A stretch of 64,000 nt of DNA from Flavobacterium cupriresistens. Lineage in GTDB: Bacteria; Bacteroidota; Bacteroidia; Flavobacteriales; Flavobacteriaceae. The notes under the pieces were generated by a model. It saw only the letters and a program-made list of their open reading frames with translations, was not told the origin of the DNA and made no database searches. Numbering within the stretch: the first letter of the stretch is position 1; the number at the start of each line of letters is the position of its first letter. Both the position numbers and the translations under genes were made by a program. Below are positions 8,175-17,539 of this stretch, in pieces. The stretch is taken from NCBI RefSeq assembly GCF_020911925.1, contig NZ_CP087134.1, positions 1,860,001 through 1,924,000 on the forward strand, read 5' to 3'.

Positions 8175-8858
8175 TTAATATGCGCAATAGCAAGGTTTTT
8201 GTCCAAAGGTATACGTTAAAGTAACACCTGAGAATACATACCAATCATTATTATTTAAATTTCCAAAACGTAAAGGAGCTAAATTTCCATTGCTGGGATT
8301 GCTTCCGTCAATATTATCAGTAAAGGTATAACGCACTCCGGCTTCTGCAGCTAAAATCAGATGTGGCGTTATATTCGATTTTATACCCAATATAATAGGT
8401 ATTGCAAACGAATTTGAATTTTTGATTTTTCTGGTTTGTCCACCCGAGATATACAAATCATCATAGTTGAAGAAACTCAATCCCGAAAACAGATATGGTG
8501 TAACTTTAGGATGATAATCGTGAAGATTAAAATCAAAAAAGTTAAATTCCAGACCAGCCGACAGTTCTTTTATGTTGTTTTTAAATTTATAACCTCTGTT
8601 GCTTCTTCCGGTTTCTTTAGAATCAAGGTCATTTCCTATTACGGTAGACTGAGTGTAAGAGAAACGGTAGGAATGGCGTGGGCTTCGGTTCCATTTATAC
8701 AGTATACCAAAAGCCGGTTTTTCAGGAGCGATATAGGTGGTCTTTCCTACGTCTCCTACAAAGTTACTTCCACCCAAGAAAACACCAATCTCATTTATTT
8801 GAGCACTTAGTGTTAAGAAGGGGAAAAAACAGAACAATAAATTAAAAATTTTCTTCAT
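8175..8858 (-). CDS. DUF6089 family outer membrane beta-barrel protein
   Basis: 227 residues with a signal peptide (MKKIFNLLFCFFPFLTLSAQ). The mature part starts with N-E-I-G-V-F-L-G-G-S-N-F-V-G-D, characteristic of DUF6089, and continues as amphipathic beta-strands to a final tyrosine. The family is found throughout Bacteroidota directly upstream of uppS-bamA, as here, implying an envelope function. The actual role is not known. A good promoter (8877-8906) precedes it, so it may be the first gene of the DUF6089-uppS-bamA-ompH-ompH transcript. Confidence 0.85.
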   Translation of the reverse strand: MKKIFNLLFCFFPFLTLSAQINEIGVFLGGSNFVGDVGKTTYIAPEKPAFGILYKWNRSPRHSYRFSYTQSTVIGNDLDSKETGRSNRGYKFKNNIKELSAGLEFNFFDFNLHDYHPKVTPYLFSGLSFFNYDDLYISGGQTRKIKNSNSFAIPIILGIKSNITPHLILAAEAGVRYTFTDNIDGSNPSNGNLAPLRFGNLNNNDWYVFSGVTLTYTFGQKPCYCAY

Positions 8859-8876
8859 TTAATTCAGAATTGCGTG

Positions 8877-8906
8877 CAAATATAATAATTATCAATACGA
8901 ATCAAA
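8877..8906 (-). promoter_or_regulatory. Promoter of the DUF6089-uppS-bamA-ompH transcript
   Basis: On the minus strand TTTG (8906-8903), an 18-base spacer and TATATTTG (8884-8877) match the Bacteroidota housekeeping consensus. The DUF6089 ATG is 19 bases downstream of the -7 box. Confidence 0.6.
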
Positions 8907-9031
8907 GTTTCTTTAGTAAAATGTGCTTTTTTTTCAATTTACGATATGATTTTTAGACATTTAATGATGATTCGCTACATGCAGAACGGGAAAAAGTACC
9001 GCAATAGTATACTTGTGAATCAGAAAAGAGA

Positions 9032-9916
9032 TTAATTTCTTTTGTCCTCTCCCCAAAGCAATTTGTTTCTCAAGGTTTTCAAGAAAGTCTCGCCTGGGAT
9101 TTCGACCATTTTTATTTTAAAATTGGTCTTTTTTATGGTTAAAATGGATTCGTTTTTTACAGAAGCAACTCTGGAATCCAGTGAAACTAAATATTGATCG
9201 TCTCTACCCGAAACACGAAGTTTTACCTCGGTATCATCTGGAATTACAAGAGGTCTTGCCGTTAAATTATGAGGGGCAATAGGGGTAATCACTAAACTTT
9301 TGACGTCTGGCGTTAATAATGGTCCTCCGCAACTTAAGGAATATCCTGTAGACCCTGTTGGTGTAGAGATGATTAAACCATCCGCCCAGTACGAAGTCAG
9401 GTACTCATTGTTCAAATGCGTTTCAACTGTAATCATCGAGGTCGTGTCCTTTCTGCTTATGGTAACCTCATTCATGGCAAAGTTTAATTCGGCTATAGCA
9501 TCATTTTTTGGCTCACAAGTCAGGCTTAATAAAGTTCTCTCAGAAATCGTGTAGTTTTTGTCGACTACAAACTGTAAAAAACTATCAATCTTTTCTTTTT
9601 GTACGGTGGCTAAAAATCCGAGTCTTCCAGCATTTATTCCTAAGATTGGAACGCCTGAATCCCGAACTAGAGTAGCTGCTCTCAAAATAGTCCCGTCACC
9701 GCCAATGCTGATCAACATTTCAAAGCTATCATCTAAAGAAGTAGTCGAAGAAAAGGTGTTGTACTCCGCATTAATAAGTTGCTTTTCATAAAGCATTTTT
9801 AGAAAATTTTCTTCAATTACCATTTCAACGTTGTTCGAATTGAAGAACAAGAAAATGTCTTTTATGATCGGTTCCGTACTGTTTTGATAATATTGTCCGT
9901 AAATCGCTACTTTCAT
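9032..9916 (-). CDS. nadK: NAD kinase
   Basis: 294 residues. It phosphorylates NAD to NADP in the cytoplasm. The catalytic GGDGT is at residues 72-76, followed by the NAD-binding INAGRLGFLA and the TPTGSTGYSLSCGGP segment, all standard. It lies between the CBS-domain gene (92-bp gap) and DUF6089 on the same strand, a neighbourhood conserved in flavobacteria. Because a promoter precedes DUF6089, nadK may be transcribed mainly with the CBS gene. Confidence 0.95.
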   Translation of the reverse strand: MKVAIYGQYYQNSTEPIIKDIFLFFNSNNVEMVIEENFLKMLYEKQLINAEYNTFSSTTSLDDSFEMLISIGGDGTILRAATLVRDSGVPILGINAGRLGFLATVQKEKIDSFLQFVVDKNYTISERTLLSLTCEPKNDAIAELNFAMNEVTISRKDTTSMITVETHLNNEYLTSYWADGLIISTPTGSTGYSLSCGGPLLTPDVKSLVITPIAPHNLTARPLVIPDDTEVKLRVSGRDDQYLVSLDSRVASVKNESILTIKKTNFKIKMVEIPGETFLKTLRNKLLWGEDKRN

Positions 9917-10008
9917 TCTTTTTGTTTAGATAATGAGAAAATTTGATGATGTGTCAATGTCTTGGGGGACGATCTGATTGACTCATTTTCTGCTTGTTAT
10001 ATTTTAAA

Positions 10009-10668
10009 TTATATATTAAGGTACTTGTCCAGATAGTCAGAACGTTCTTTTAAACTGTTGATATAGGTGTCTTCCTGATGTTCTGAAATAATTTCGTAAT
10101 TGTATCTTCTGAAAGTCTGAATGATTTCATTCATGGCTCCCAACCCGATTTTTATCGTGATCTGAACATTCTCGAGATCGGCTTCAGAGATAAAACAACC
10201 CAGAATTTTACCGTTATTGCTTTCTACAATCTGAGTGATCTGACTCATGGAGTAGTCTATAAGTCCTTTTTGAACGATAATGATGCCACCTTGTTCTTTT
10301 AAAAATGGAGTTTCTTTAAAAAACTTCATTATATCTTCCATTTCATAATAGCCGATATAGGTGTTGTTTTCGTCCAGAACAGGAACGGTGTTGGTGTGAT
10401 TTTTAGCAAAAACCTCTAAAAGATCTAACCAAATCATTGATTTTCGCGCAAAAAAACGTTCAAACGTATATTTATAGTCAATTGTTTTTTTGTCCGTATC
10501 AAAAGTTTCAACATCATCAGAGGAGATGCTCCCAATGTAAATACCATTCTCTAAAACCGGAAAATGGGAAAAACTTAGGTCAGCAAAAAAGTCCTGAACC
10601 GACGCTATCGTTTCCTGGCTGTCGATTGCTCGAAAATCGTTTGTGATATAGTTGGTAATTTCTGTCAT
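10009..10668 (-). CDS. CBS domain-containing protein
   Basis: 219 residues with no signal peptide. Two CBS motifs fill the N-terminal part (about 1-60 and 75-125, the second ending in NNTYIGYYEMEDIM). The C-terminal 85 residues look like an ACT/regulatory fold (GGIIIVQKGLIDYS to the end). CBS pairs bind adenine nucleotides, so a nucleotide-sensing role is plausible but its target is unknown. It is divergent from pdxJ, upstream of nadK on the same strand. Confidence 0.85.
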   Translation of the reverse strand: MTEITNYITNDFRAIDSQETIASVQDFFADLSFSHFPVLENGIYIGSISSDDVETFDTDKKTIDYKYTFERFFARKSMIWLDLLEVFAKNHTNTVPVLDENNTYIGYYEMEDIMKFFKETPFLKEQGGIIIVQKGLIDYSMSQITQIVESNNGKILGCFISEADLENVQITIKIGLGAMNEIIQTFRRYNYEIISEHQEDTYINSLKERSDYLDKYLNI

Positions 10669-10734
10669 AGATCAATTGTGGATATTTGATGCAAAATAAT
10701 CAAAAAATAGCAAAAACTGCTACCTTTTACTTTG

Positions 10735-10742
10735 TATTTTTG
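10735..10742 (+). promoter_or_regulatory. -7 promoter element of pdxJ
   Basis: TATTTTTG matches TAnnTTTG, 42 bases before the pdxJ ATG. No -33 TTG at the expected distance. Confidence 0.35.
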
Positions 10743-10784
10743 TGGTAACAAATATAATGTTACTAGAATTAATTATCTATTTAT

Positions 10785-11498
10785 ATGACAAAATTAAGTG
10801 TAAATATCAATAAAATTGCAACGTTGCGAAATGCCCGTGGCGGAAATGTTCCTGATTTATTAAAAGTGGCGAGAGATATCCAGAATTTCGGAGGACAAGG
10901 AATCACGATTCACCCACGTCCGGATGAACGACATATTCGCTATCAGGATGCACGCGATTTAAAAGCCATTGTACATACCGAATATAATATTGAAGGAAAT
11001 CCACAGCATAATTTTATTGATTTGGTTTTAGAGTGTAAACCAACACAAGTTACCTTAGTTCCTGATGCAATTGGGGCCATTACTTCTTCTGCCGGTTGGG
11101 ATACTATAAAAAATGAATCTTATTTAAGTGAGGTTATTCAGGAATTTCAGCGTAACGGAATCAGAACTTCGATTTTTGTAGACCCGGTTCTGGAAATAAT
11201 TGAAGGTGCCAAAAAAACAGGGGCGGACCGAATTGAATTGTATACAGAAGCTTTTGCACATCAATACGGTTTAGGAAATAAAAATGGAATTGATCCTTAC
11301 GTTGAAGCAGCAAAAGTAGCCAACGAATTGGGTCTAGGGATTAATGCAGGTCATGACTTAAGTTTGGATAATATTCAATTCTTCAAACAAAACATTCCGG
11401 GATTATTAGAGGTGTCTATTGGGCATGCCTTAATTTCAGAAGCGCTTTATCTTGGTTTGGATAATGTGGTGAATATGTATTTGCAAAAATTAAAATAA
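10785..11498 (+). CDS. pdxJ: Pyridoxine 5'-phosphate synthase
   Basis: 237 residues of TIM-barrel. It condenses 1-deoxyxylulose 5-phosphate with 3-amino-2-oxopropyl phosphate to pyridoxine phosphate, the last step of the DXP-dependent vitamin B6 pathway. Typical segments are the N-terminal LSVNINKIATLRNARGG, GITIHPRPDERHI, ECKPTQVTLVPDA, FVDPVLE and LGINAGHDLSLDNI. Length is normal. The hydrolase gene starts six bases after its stop, so they are probably co-transcribed. Confidence 0.97.
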   Translation: MTKLSVNINKIATLRNARGGNVPDLLKVARDIQNFGGQGITIHPRPDERHIRYQDARDLKAIVHTEYNIEGNPQHNFIDLVLECKPTQVTLVPDAIGAITSSAGWDTIKNESYLSEVIQEFQRNGIRTSIFVDPVLEIIEGAKKTGADRIELYTEAFAHQYGLGNKNGIDPYVEAAKVANELGLGINAGHDLSLDNIQFFKQNIPGLLEVSIGHALISEALYLGLDNVVNMYLQKLK

Positions 11499-11504
11499 GA
11501 CTTT

Positions 11505-12269
11505 ATGCTTTATTCAAAAATAGAAGGCGAAGGGAAACCTTTCGTCATCATGCATGGTTTTTTAGGAATGTCAGATAACTGGAAAACGCTTGCTTCGCAA
11601 TATGCAGCGTCAGGTTTTCAGGTTCATGTTTTGGATTTGCGAAATCATGGACGCAGTTTTCATTCCGATGAATTTACCTATGAAGCAATGGCAAAGGACG
11701 TGTTCGAATATTGCCAGGCAAATCAGCTAAGCAAAATTGATATTTTAGGACATTCGATGGGAGGGAAGGTAGCGATGCTTTTCGCGACGACTTATCCGGA
11801 ATTAGTAGATAAATTAATTGTGGCTGATATTGGTCCGAGATTTTACAACCAGCATCATCAGGATATTTTGGCGGGGTTAAATGCAGTTGATTTTTCTGTA
11901 AAGCCAAGTAGAAATGACGTAGAGGCTATTTTGACACAATATGTTCCGGATTTTGGAACCCGTCAGTTTTTAATGAAAAATTTATATTGGCAGGAACCCG
12001 GACAACTGGCTTTTCGTTTTAATCTGGCTGTTTTTAATGGTAACTTAGATGCTATAGGAAAAGCGTTGGCAGACGGTTTAGTTTTTGATAAACCGACCTT
12101 GTTTATACGTGGAGGAAGTTCCGGTTATATTAAGGACGAAGATATGGAGGAAATACGTCAGCATTTTCCGGATGTGAAATTAGATACTATACCTAATGCA
12201 GGACATTGGCTTCATGCTGAAAATCCAAAATTGTTTTTTGAACTGACAACGGCATTTTTAAAAGAGTAA
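11505..12269 (+). CDS. Alpha/beta-fold hydrolase (YbfF-like esterase)
   Basis: 254 residues. The nucleophile elbow GHSMGG places Ser84, the oxyanion region is MHGFLG (16-21), and the catalytic histidine is in NAGHWLHAENP near the C-terminus. The DLRNHGRS motif is typical of the YbfF/ABHD11 esterase group. The natural substrate is not predictable, probably an acyl ester or thioester. Six bases downstream of pdxJ. Confidence 0.88.
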   Translation: MLYSKIEGEGKPFVIMHGFLGMSDNWKTLASQYAASGFQVHVLDLRNHGRSFHSDEFTYEAMAKDVFEYCQANQLSKIDILGHSMGGKVAMLFATTYPELVDKLIVADIGPRFYNQHHQDILAGLNAVDFSVKPSRNDVEAILTQYVPDFGTRQFLMKNLYWQEPGQLAFRFNLAVFNGNLDAIGKALADGLVFDKPTLFIRGGSSGYIKDEDMEEIRQHFPDVKLDTIPNAGHWLHAENPKLFFELTTAFLKE

Positions 12270-12307
12270 GTTTTGAGGATGATGATTACTGTTATTAAAG
12301 TTAAAGG

Positions 12308-12796
12308 ATGAAAGTTTTAATTGTACTGGGGTCTCCAAATTCAGAACTTGGAAATTTAGAGCAAATAGCGCTGGATCGATTAGATTATTGTTTGGATATT
12401 TTTGAACCAAAGGATAACTATATTATTTGTACAGGAGGTTTTGGAGCGCATTTTAATACAGCGCCTTATCCGCATGCAGACTATGCAATGAATTATTTAA
12501 CAGAGAATGGACTTAGTGCGGAAAACTTCTTAGAAGCGGCCTTGTCTGCTAATACAGTTGAAGACGCAGTATTAGCAAAAAAGATATTGATTAAACACCA
12601 CTTAAATACGATTGTTGTGATTACTTCTGACTATCATGTAGAAAGAGTGAAGCTTATTTTTGATGAAATTTTAGGATTTGATAACGTGGAATATGCCGGA
12701 GTAGTCCATGCTATTTCTGACACGGAAAAAGAGCGATTGGTTATCCATGAAAAAAAAGCAATCAATGGAATTTTAAGCAAAGGCTTATATTATTAA
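12308..12796 (+). CDS. YdcF/DUF218 family protein
   Basis: 162 residues, cytoplasmic by sequence, with the DUF218 hallmarks: VLGSPNSELGNL at the start, ANTVEDAVLAKKIL in the middle, and ITSDYHVERVKLIF. Related proteins (SanA/YdcF) have a nucleotide-binding-like fold and ill-defined envelope roles. This one lacks the membrane anchor of SanA and ElyC. It follows the hydrolase by 38 bases. Confidence 0.8.
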   Translation: MKVLIVLGSPNSELGNLEQIALDRLDYCLDIFEPKDNYIICTGGFGAHFNTAPYPHADYAMNYLTENGLSAENFLEAALSANTVEDAVLAKKILIKHHLNTIVVITSDYHVERVKLIFDEILGFDNVEYAGVVHAISDTEKERLVIHEKKAINGILSKGLYY

Positions 12797-12834
12797 ATTT
12801 TAGTACTTTTAAATAAATTTTAAACCATACAATT

Positions 12835-13179
12835 ATGAATTTATTACTCAGACTTCTTGTTACCGCTGCCTTGGTTTTGGTGATCGCTCACTTTTTGCCA
12901 GGTGTTCATGTTGCCAGTTTTACCACCGCTGTAATTGTTGCGGTAGTTTTAGGGTTGCTGAATCTTTTTATAAAACCAATATTGGTCATTCTGACTTTTC
13001 CCGTTACGATTGTGACGTTGGGCTTGTTTTTACTGGTGATTAACGCCATTATTATTCTACTGTGCACTAATATTGTCGGAGGTTTTAAAGTGGAGTCTTT
13101 CTGGACCGCATTATTCTTCAGTATTATATTGTCTATTCTTCAATCTATTACTTATAAAATTGTAGGAGACGATAAATAA
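12835..13179 (+). CDS. Small four-helix membrane protein, 'phage holin family' (PF04020-type)
   Basis: 114 residues, nearly all hydrophobic, with four predicted membrane helices. The pattern NLLLRLLVTAALVLVIAHFL followed by GLLNLFIKPILVILTFPVT is that of the YvlD-like family, named after holins but common in chromosomes. Nothing else here suggests a phage, so lysis function is unlikely. It ends the run that starts at pdxJ. Confidence 0.85.
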   Translation: MNLLLRLLVTAALVLVIAHFLPGVHVASFTTAVIVAVVLGLLNLFIKPILVILTFPVTIVTLGLFLLVINAIIILLCTNIVGGFKVESFWTALFFSIILSILQSITYKIVGDDK

Positions 13180-13231
13180 ACTAAAATCAAAGCCGAATAA
13201 AAAAGGGCTTCAAATACAATAGGTTAAAAAC

Positions 13232-13262
13232 TTGGTTGGGTTGCAAAAATTTTATAATTTTG
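13232..13262 (+). promoter_or_regulatory. Trigger factor promoter overlapped by an inverted repeat
   Basis: TTG (13232-13234), a 20-base spacer and TAATTTTG (13255-13262) form a flavobacterial promoter 34 bases before the tig ATG. A perfect 13-bp inverted repeat, TTGGGTTGCAAAA at 13236-13248 and its complement at 13258-13270, sits across the spacer and -7 box. Confidence 0.5.
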
Positions 13263-13296
13263 CAACCCAATTTTATTACGTAAATTAAAGAACACG

Positions 13297-14619
13297 ATGG
13301 ATATTAAAAGAGTAGCAATAGACGCTGTTAATGAAGTGATTGTGATGAACGTTGTTCACATGGACTACAAAGGGCAGGTGCAAAAAAGAATAAACGAAAA
13401 AATGCCTTTAGCAACTGTAAAAGGTTTTAGAAAAGGACAAGTACCTAAAGACCTTGTTGAAAAACAATACGGAAAAGGTATTAAACAAGAAGAAATTCAA
13501 AAAGTAGTTGATTTAGCTTTAGAGCGTTTTGTACAATCTGAAAGATTAAATCTATTAGGAACTCCTCTTGCTAAAGTAAACGAAAACTTCGATTGGGATG
13601 CTGAAGAGTTAACTTTCGAATACGAAATTGGTTTAGTGCCAAACTTCGAAATTAATTTAGAAGCTAAAAATGATATCGTAAAATATATCGTTACAGCTGA
13701 TGCTAAATTAATCGACGGTCAGGTAGAGCGTATCCAAAAACAATTCGGAAAAGCAATTCCTCAAGAAGCTGTTGTTGCAGATTCTGACTTAACAGGAACT
13801 TTTTCTAATGAAGAAAACGGAATCAATAACACAACTACCATTTCTGTAGCTACTTTCAACAAAGCTGCCGGAGATAAATTCATCGGTAAAAAAGTAGGAG
13901 ACGTTGTTGCAGTAAGCACAAAAGGTTTATTCGAAGATGATCACCAATTAATGGACTACCTAAAAGTAGGTCATGATAATGTTCACGGTTTAGATATCGA
14001 AGTAAACTTTACTATCGAAGCTATCAACGGAGCTGAATTGGCAGAATTAAACCAGGATTTATTTGATAAACTTTTTGGTGAAGGAAAAGTAGCTTCATTA
14101 GAAGACTTAAAAGCTAAAATCAAAGAAGATGCTGAAGCGCAATTTGCACAACAAGCAGATCAAAAATTATTGTTAGACGTTCAGGATTTCCTTATCGAAA
14201 GTACAAAATTTGATTTACCGTCAGAATTCCTTAAAAAATGGTTGCAAACTGTTGGAGAGAAAAAACTTTCTGCAGAAGAAGCTGAAGTAGAATATGCAAG
14301 ATCTGAAAAAGGATTGCGTTTTCAATTGATTGAAGGAAAAGCAATGGCTCAAAGCAATATCCAAATTACATTTGAAGATTTGAAAGCTTTTACAACAAAC
14401 GCGATCAGACAACAAATGGCTCAATTTGGTCAAACAAACCCAACTGACGAGGAAGTACAAGGAATCGTGGCTAGAGTTTTATCTAACCAAGAGGAAGTAA
14501 AAAGACTTTCTGAGCAAGTTGTTGCAGAGAAATTGTTAGAGTTGTTTAAAGAGAAAGCAAATCCAACAACTAAAGAAGTAACTTACGAAGAATTTATTGC
14601 TGCATCATACGGAGAATAA
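13297..14619 (+). CDS. tig: Trigger factor, ribosome-associated chaperone
   Basis: 440 residues. It binds the ribosome exit tunnel and helps nascent proteins fold. The ribosome-binding signature G-F-R-K-G-Q-V-P is at about residues 43-50. The central FKBP-like domain (about 155-245) is present but divergent, as is usual in Bacteroidota, so peptidyl-prolyl isomerase activity is doubtful. The C-terminal helical chaperone arms follow. It precedes clpP and clpX in the same direction, a conserved protein-quality-control neighbourhood, but a terminator separates it from clpP. Confidence 0.93.
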   Translation: MDIKRVAIDAVNEVIVMNVVHMDYKGQVQKRINEKMPLATVKGFRKGQVPKDLVEKQYGKGIKQEEIQKVVDLALERFVQSERLNLLGTPLAKVNENFDWDAEELTFEYEIGLVPNFEINLEAKNDIVKYIVTADAKLIDGQVERIQKQFGKAIPQEAVVADSDLTGTFSNEENGINNTTTISVATFNKAAGDKFIGKKVGDVVAVSTKGLFEDDHQLMDYLKVGHDNVHGLDIEVNFTIEAINGAELAELNQDLFDKLFGEGKVASLEDLKAKIKEDAEAQFAQQADQKLLLDVQDFLIESTKFDLPSEFLKKWLQTVGEKKLSAEEAEVEYARSEKGLRFQLIEGKAMAQSNIQITFEDLKAFTTNAIRQQMAQFGQTNPTDEEVQGIVARVLSNQEEVKRLSEQVVAEKLLELFKEKANPTTKEVTYEEFIAASYGE

Positions 14620-14642
14620 TTTCTGAAAAAATAAGTATATTT

Positions 14643-14682
14643 GAGCGTCAATTGATATTTTCTTTTGACGCTCTTTTTTTTT
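14643..14682 (+). terminator. Terminator after tig
   Basis: GAGCGTCAA pairs with TTGACGCTC, followed by nine T residues. Confidence 0.8.
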
Positions 14683-14735
14683 GTTTCAGGTTTCAGGTTT
14701 CAAGTTCATGAAACCTGAAACTTGAAACCTGAAAC
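14683..14735. repeat. GTTTCAGG-type palindrome between tig and clpP
   Basis: Built of the word GTTTCAGG in one direction and CCTGAAAC in the other, forming a long hairpin centred on TTCATGAA. The same word family recurs in the clpP-clpX gap (15521-15584). Confidence 0.8.
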
Positions 14736-14839
14736 TTTTTTTAGAGAAAAGACGACATATTGGCATTATTCATAAAAAGGTATGACCTTTGATAAATTAA
14801 AATAGACATCAAATAAACTTAAACTTAGAACAGATACAT

Positions 14840-15514
14840 ATGAACTACGGTAAAGAATTTAAAAAATTTGCTACAAAGCACCAAGGAGTAAATGCCATGT
14901 ACTATGATAAAATCGTAGCGGCAATGAACCCAACTAATATGACTCCATATATTATCGAAGAACGTCAGTTGAATATTTCTCAATTAGATGTTTTCTCCCG
15001 ATTAATGATGGACAGAATTATCTTTTTAGGAACAGGTATCGACGACCAGATCGCTAATATCGTTCAGGCACAATTACTTTTCCTGGAAAGTGCTGATGCA
15101 TCAAAAGACATTCAGATTTATTTAAATTCTCCGGGAGGAAGCGTTTACGCAGGATTAGGGATTTATGACACTATGCAATACATCAAACCTGACGTAGCGA
15201 CAATTTGTACCGGTATGGCAGCTTCTATGGGAGCCGTTTTACTATGTGCAGGAGCAGCAGGAAAACGTTCCGCTTTACCACATTCAAGAGTAATGATTCA
15301 CCAACCATCAGGAGGAGCACAAGGAGTAGCTACCGATATGGAAATCAACTTACGTGAAATGTTGAAACTAAAAGATGAATTGTACAACATCATCTCACAA
15401 CATTCAGGGCAAACTTTTGATAAAGTACACAAAGACAGCGAGCGTGATTACTGGATGATCGCAGACGAAGCTAAAGAATACGGAATGATTGATGAGGTGT
15501 TGAGAAGAGGATAA
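14840..15514 (+). CDS. clpP: ATP-dependent Clp protease proteolytic subunit
   Basis: 224 residues. It forms the tetradecameric serine protease chamber that degrades substrates fed by ClpX. Catalytic triad: Ser129 in GMAASMGA, His154 in VMIHQP and Asp203 in SERDYWM, with the spacing of the E. coli enzyme. The N-terminus carries about 35 residues before the mature-like region, consistent with a propeptide. clpX follows after 77 bases containing a hairpin repeat. Confidence 0.96.
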   Translation: MNYGKEFKKFATKHQGVNAMYYDKIVAAMNPTNMTPYIIEERQLNISQLDVFSRLMMDRIIFLGTGIDDQIANIVQAQLLFLESADASKDIQIYLNSPGGSVYAGLGIYDTMQYIKPDVATICTGMAASMGAVLLCAGAAGKRSALPHSRVMIHQPSGGAQGVATDMEINLREMLKLKDELYNIISQHSGQTFDKVHKDSERDYWMIADEAKEYGMIDEVLRRG

Positions 15515-15520
15515 AAATTG

Positions 15521-15584
15521 GTTTAAAGTTTCAGGTTTTAAGTTGCTATTGTTAACTTGGAACCTGAAACTTGAAACTTGAAAC
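15521..15584. repeat. GTTTCAGG-type hairpin between clpP and clpX
   Basis: AAGTTTCAGGTT at 15526 and AACCTGAAACTT ending at 15572 pair imperfectly around a nine-base loop, and a further CTTGAAAC follows. It belongs to the same word family as 14683-14735 and ends a few bases before the clpX ATG. Confidence 0.7.
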
Positions 15585-15591
15585 ATAAGAA

Positions 15592-16824
15592 ATGGCAAAA
15601 GTAGTATTAGAATGTTCGTTTTGTGGAAGAAAAAAGCCAGAAACCAATTTATTGATTGCAGGTATCAATGCACATATCTGTGATAAGTGTATTGAACAGG
15701 CACACGGAATTGTATTAGAAGAATTAAAATCAAGCGGAAGTGCAAAACTAGTTGGGGACTTAATCTTAAAGAAACCAAAAGAAATTAGAGCTTTCTTGGA
15801 TCAATATGTAATTGGTCAGGATCAGACTAAAAAAGTAATGTCGGTTGCGGTTTACAATCACTACAAACGTTTAATGCAACAGCAATTAGACGACGAAGTA
15901 GAGATCGAAAAAAGTAATATCATTATGGTAGGTCAGACCGGAACTGGAAAAACATTGGTGGCAAAAACGATTGCTAAGATGTTAGACGTTCCTTTGGCTA
16001 TTGTGGATGCAACGGTACTTACAGAAGCAGGTTACGTAGGAGAAGATGTTGAAAGTATTTTGACACGTTTGCTACAAGCCGCTGATTATGATGTAACCAA
16101 AGCCGAAAGAGGAATCGTATTTATTGATGAAATTGATAAAATCGCCCGTAAGAGCGATAATCCATCTATAACACGTGACGTTTCAGGTGAAGGAGTACAA
16201 CAAGCATTATTGAAATTACTGGAAGGAACAGTTGTAAACGTACCACCAAAAGGAGGTCGTAAACATCCGGATCAGAAATTTGTAGAAGTAAATACCCAAA
16301 ACATCCTGTTTATTGCAGGTGGAGCTTTTGATGGAGTAGAGCGTATTATTTCAAAACGTTTAAACCGTCAGGCCGTTGGATATTCTACTTCTAAAAATGT
16401 AGACAATATCGACAAAGACAATTTGTTGCAATATATTATTCCAAAAGACATTAAAGATTTCGGATTGATTCCGGAGATTATCGGTCGTTTACCGGTTTTA
16501 ACGCACATGGATCCTTTGGACAGAGAAACGTTACGTGCAATCTTAACGCAGCCTAAAAATGCCTTAATCAAACAATATCAAAAGTTATTTTTGATGGACG
16601 AAGTTGAATTCAGTATCACGGATGAAGCTTTAGATTTTATTGTTGACAAAGCATTAGAATACAAATTAGGAGCACGTGGATTGCGTTCGTTATGTGAAGC
16701 AATCTTAACCGATGCGATGTATGAATTACCAAGTTCAGACGACAAAACACTGACAATTGACAGAGAGTATGCCGAACATACACTAAGCAAAAATTTATTG
16801 AAGAGAATGGAAATTGCTTCGTAA
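15592..16824 (+). CDS. clpX: ATP-dependent Clp protease ATP-binding subunit ClpX
   Basis: 410 residues. This AAA+ unfoldase delivers substrates to ClpP. The N-terminal zinc-binding domain has Cys8, Cys11, Cys30 and Cys33. Walker A is GQTGTGKT and Walker B is VFIDEIDKI. Sensor and C-terminal segments ([13 protein letters not shown]) are intact. Length is normal. It is the last gene of the tig-clpP-clpX series and is followed by a strong terminator. Confidence 0.97.
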   Translation: MAKVVLECSFCGRKKPETNLLIAGINAHICDKCIEQAHGIVLEELKSSGSAKLVGDLILKKPKEIRAFLDQYVIGQDQTKKVMSVAVYNHYKRLMQQQLDDEVEIEKSNIIMVGQTGTGKTLVAKTIAKMLDVPLAIVDATVLTEAGYVGEDVESILTRLLQAADYDVTKAERGIVFIDEIDKIARKSDNPSITRDVSGEGVQQALLKLLEGTVVNVPPKGGRKHPDQKFVEVNTQNILFIAGGAFDGVERIISKRLNRQAVGYSTSKNVDNIDKDNLLQYIIPKDIKDFGLIPEIIGRLPVLTHMDPLDRETLRAILTQPKNALIKQYQKLFLMDEVEFSITDEALDFIVDKALEYKLGARGLRSLCEAILTDAMYELPSSDDKTLTIDREYAEHTLSKNLLKRMEIAS

Positions 16825-16836
16825 AACAATACTATA

Positions 16837-16868
16837 AAACGCCTCATCTGAGGCGTTTTTTTTTTTTT
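16837..16868 (+). terminator. Terminator after clpX
   Basis: AAACGCCTCA-TC-TGAGGCGTTT followed by a run of T residues to 16868. Confidence 0.9.
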
Positions 16869-16950
16869 GACTGAAAAGTGGTTTTTTAATTCTCGACGCA
16901 GTAAAAAAAAGAGATTGATCTTTTAGTTGTTAAGCTAATGAGGGGCGGTT

Positions 16951-17498
16951 TAAACCATATAAGTGATGTAAGTTCATTTAATTCTATGCTTATATTTTCT
17001 TCAATGAGTTGTATAGTTTAATTTTTTGCGACTTTCCGTCTTTGCGAGAGAAATAGTTCCAATGTTTGCAAGACATTTGTCGCAAGGAGAGTTATAAGTT
17101 AATCTAATTCAAAACTTATATTTTCTTCTATGACTTATATGGTTTAATTTTTTGCGACTTTGCAAGAAAAATAGTTCCAATGTTTCAAGACATTTTTCAC
17201 AAAGAGAATTATAAGTTCACTTAAGTTAAAGCTTATATTTTCTTCTATGACTTATATGGTTTAATTTTTTGCGTCTTTGCGAGAAAAATAGTTCCAATGT
17301 TTACAAGACATTTATCACAAGGAGAGTTTAAGTTAATCTAATTCAAAACTTATATTTTCTTCTATGACTTATATGGTTTAATTTTTTGCGTCTTTGCGAG
17401 AAAAATAGCTCCAATGTTTACAGGACATTTGTCACAAGGAGAGTTATAAGTTAATCGAATTCAAAACTTATATTTTCTTACATCACTTATATGGTTTA
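16951..17498. repeat. 117-bp tandem array bounded by a 22-bp inverted repeat
   Basis: The 715-bp gap between clpX and the convergent GlxA gene holds no gene but a degenerate tandem array. The word CTTATATTTTCTT recurs at 16989, 17115, 17232, 17349 and 17467 (spacings 126, 117, 117, 118), each followed by a shared GGTTTAATTTTTTGCG segment and TAGTTCCAATG. The array is enclosed by a perfect 22-bp inverted repeat at 16951-16972 and 17477-17498. Confidence 0.85.
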
Positions 17499-17539
17499 AA
17501 ATTTTTTGCGACTTTGCCTTTTACTCCAAAAAGCGTAAT

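Noticed and set aside
12835..13179. 'Phage holin family' gene as a sign of a prophage
   Set aside because: The family is a chromosomal small membrane protein; no other phage gene, integrase or attachment site lies nearby.
16951..17498. Regular repeats that might be a CRISPR array
   Set aside because: Units are about 117 bp, similar to each other throughout, with no short constant repeats alternating with unique spacers and no cas genes nearby.
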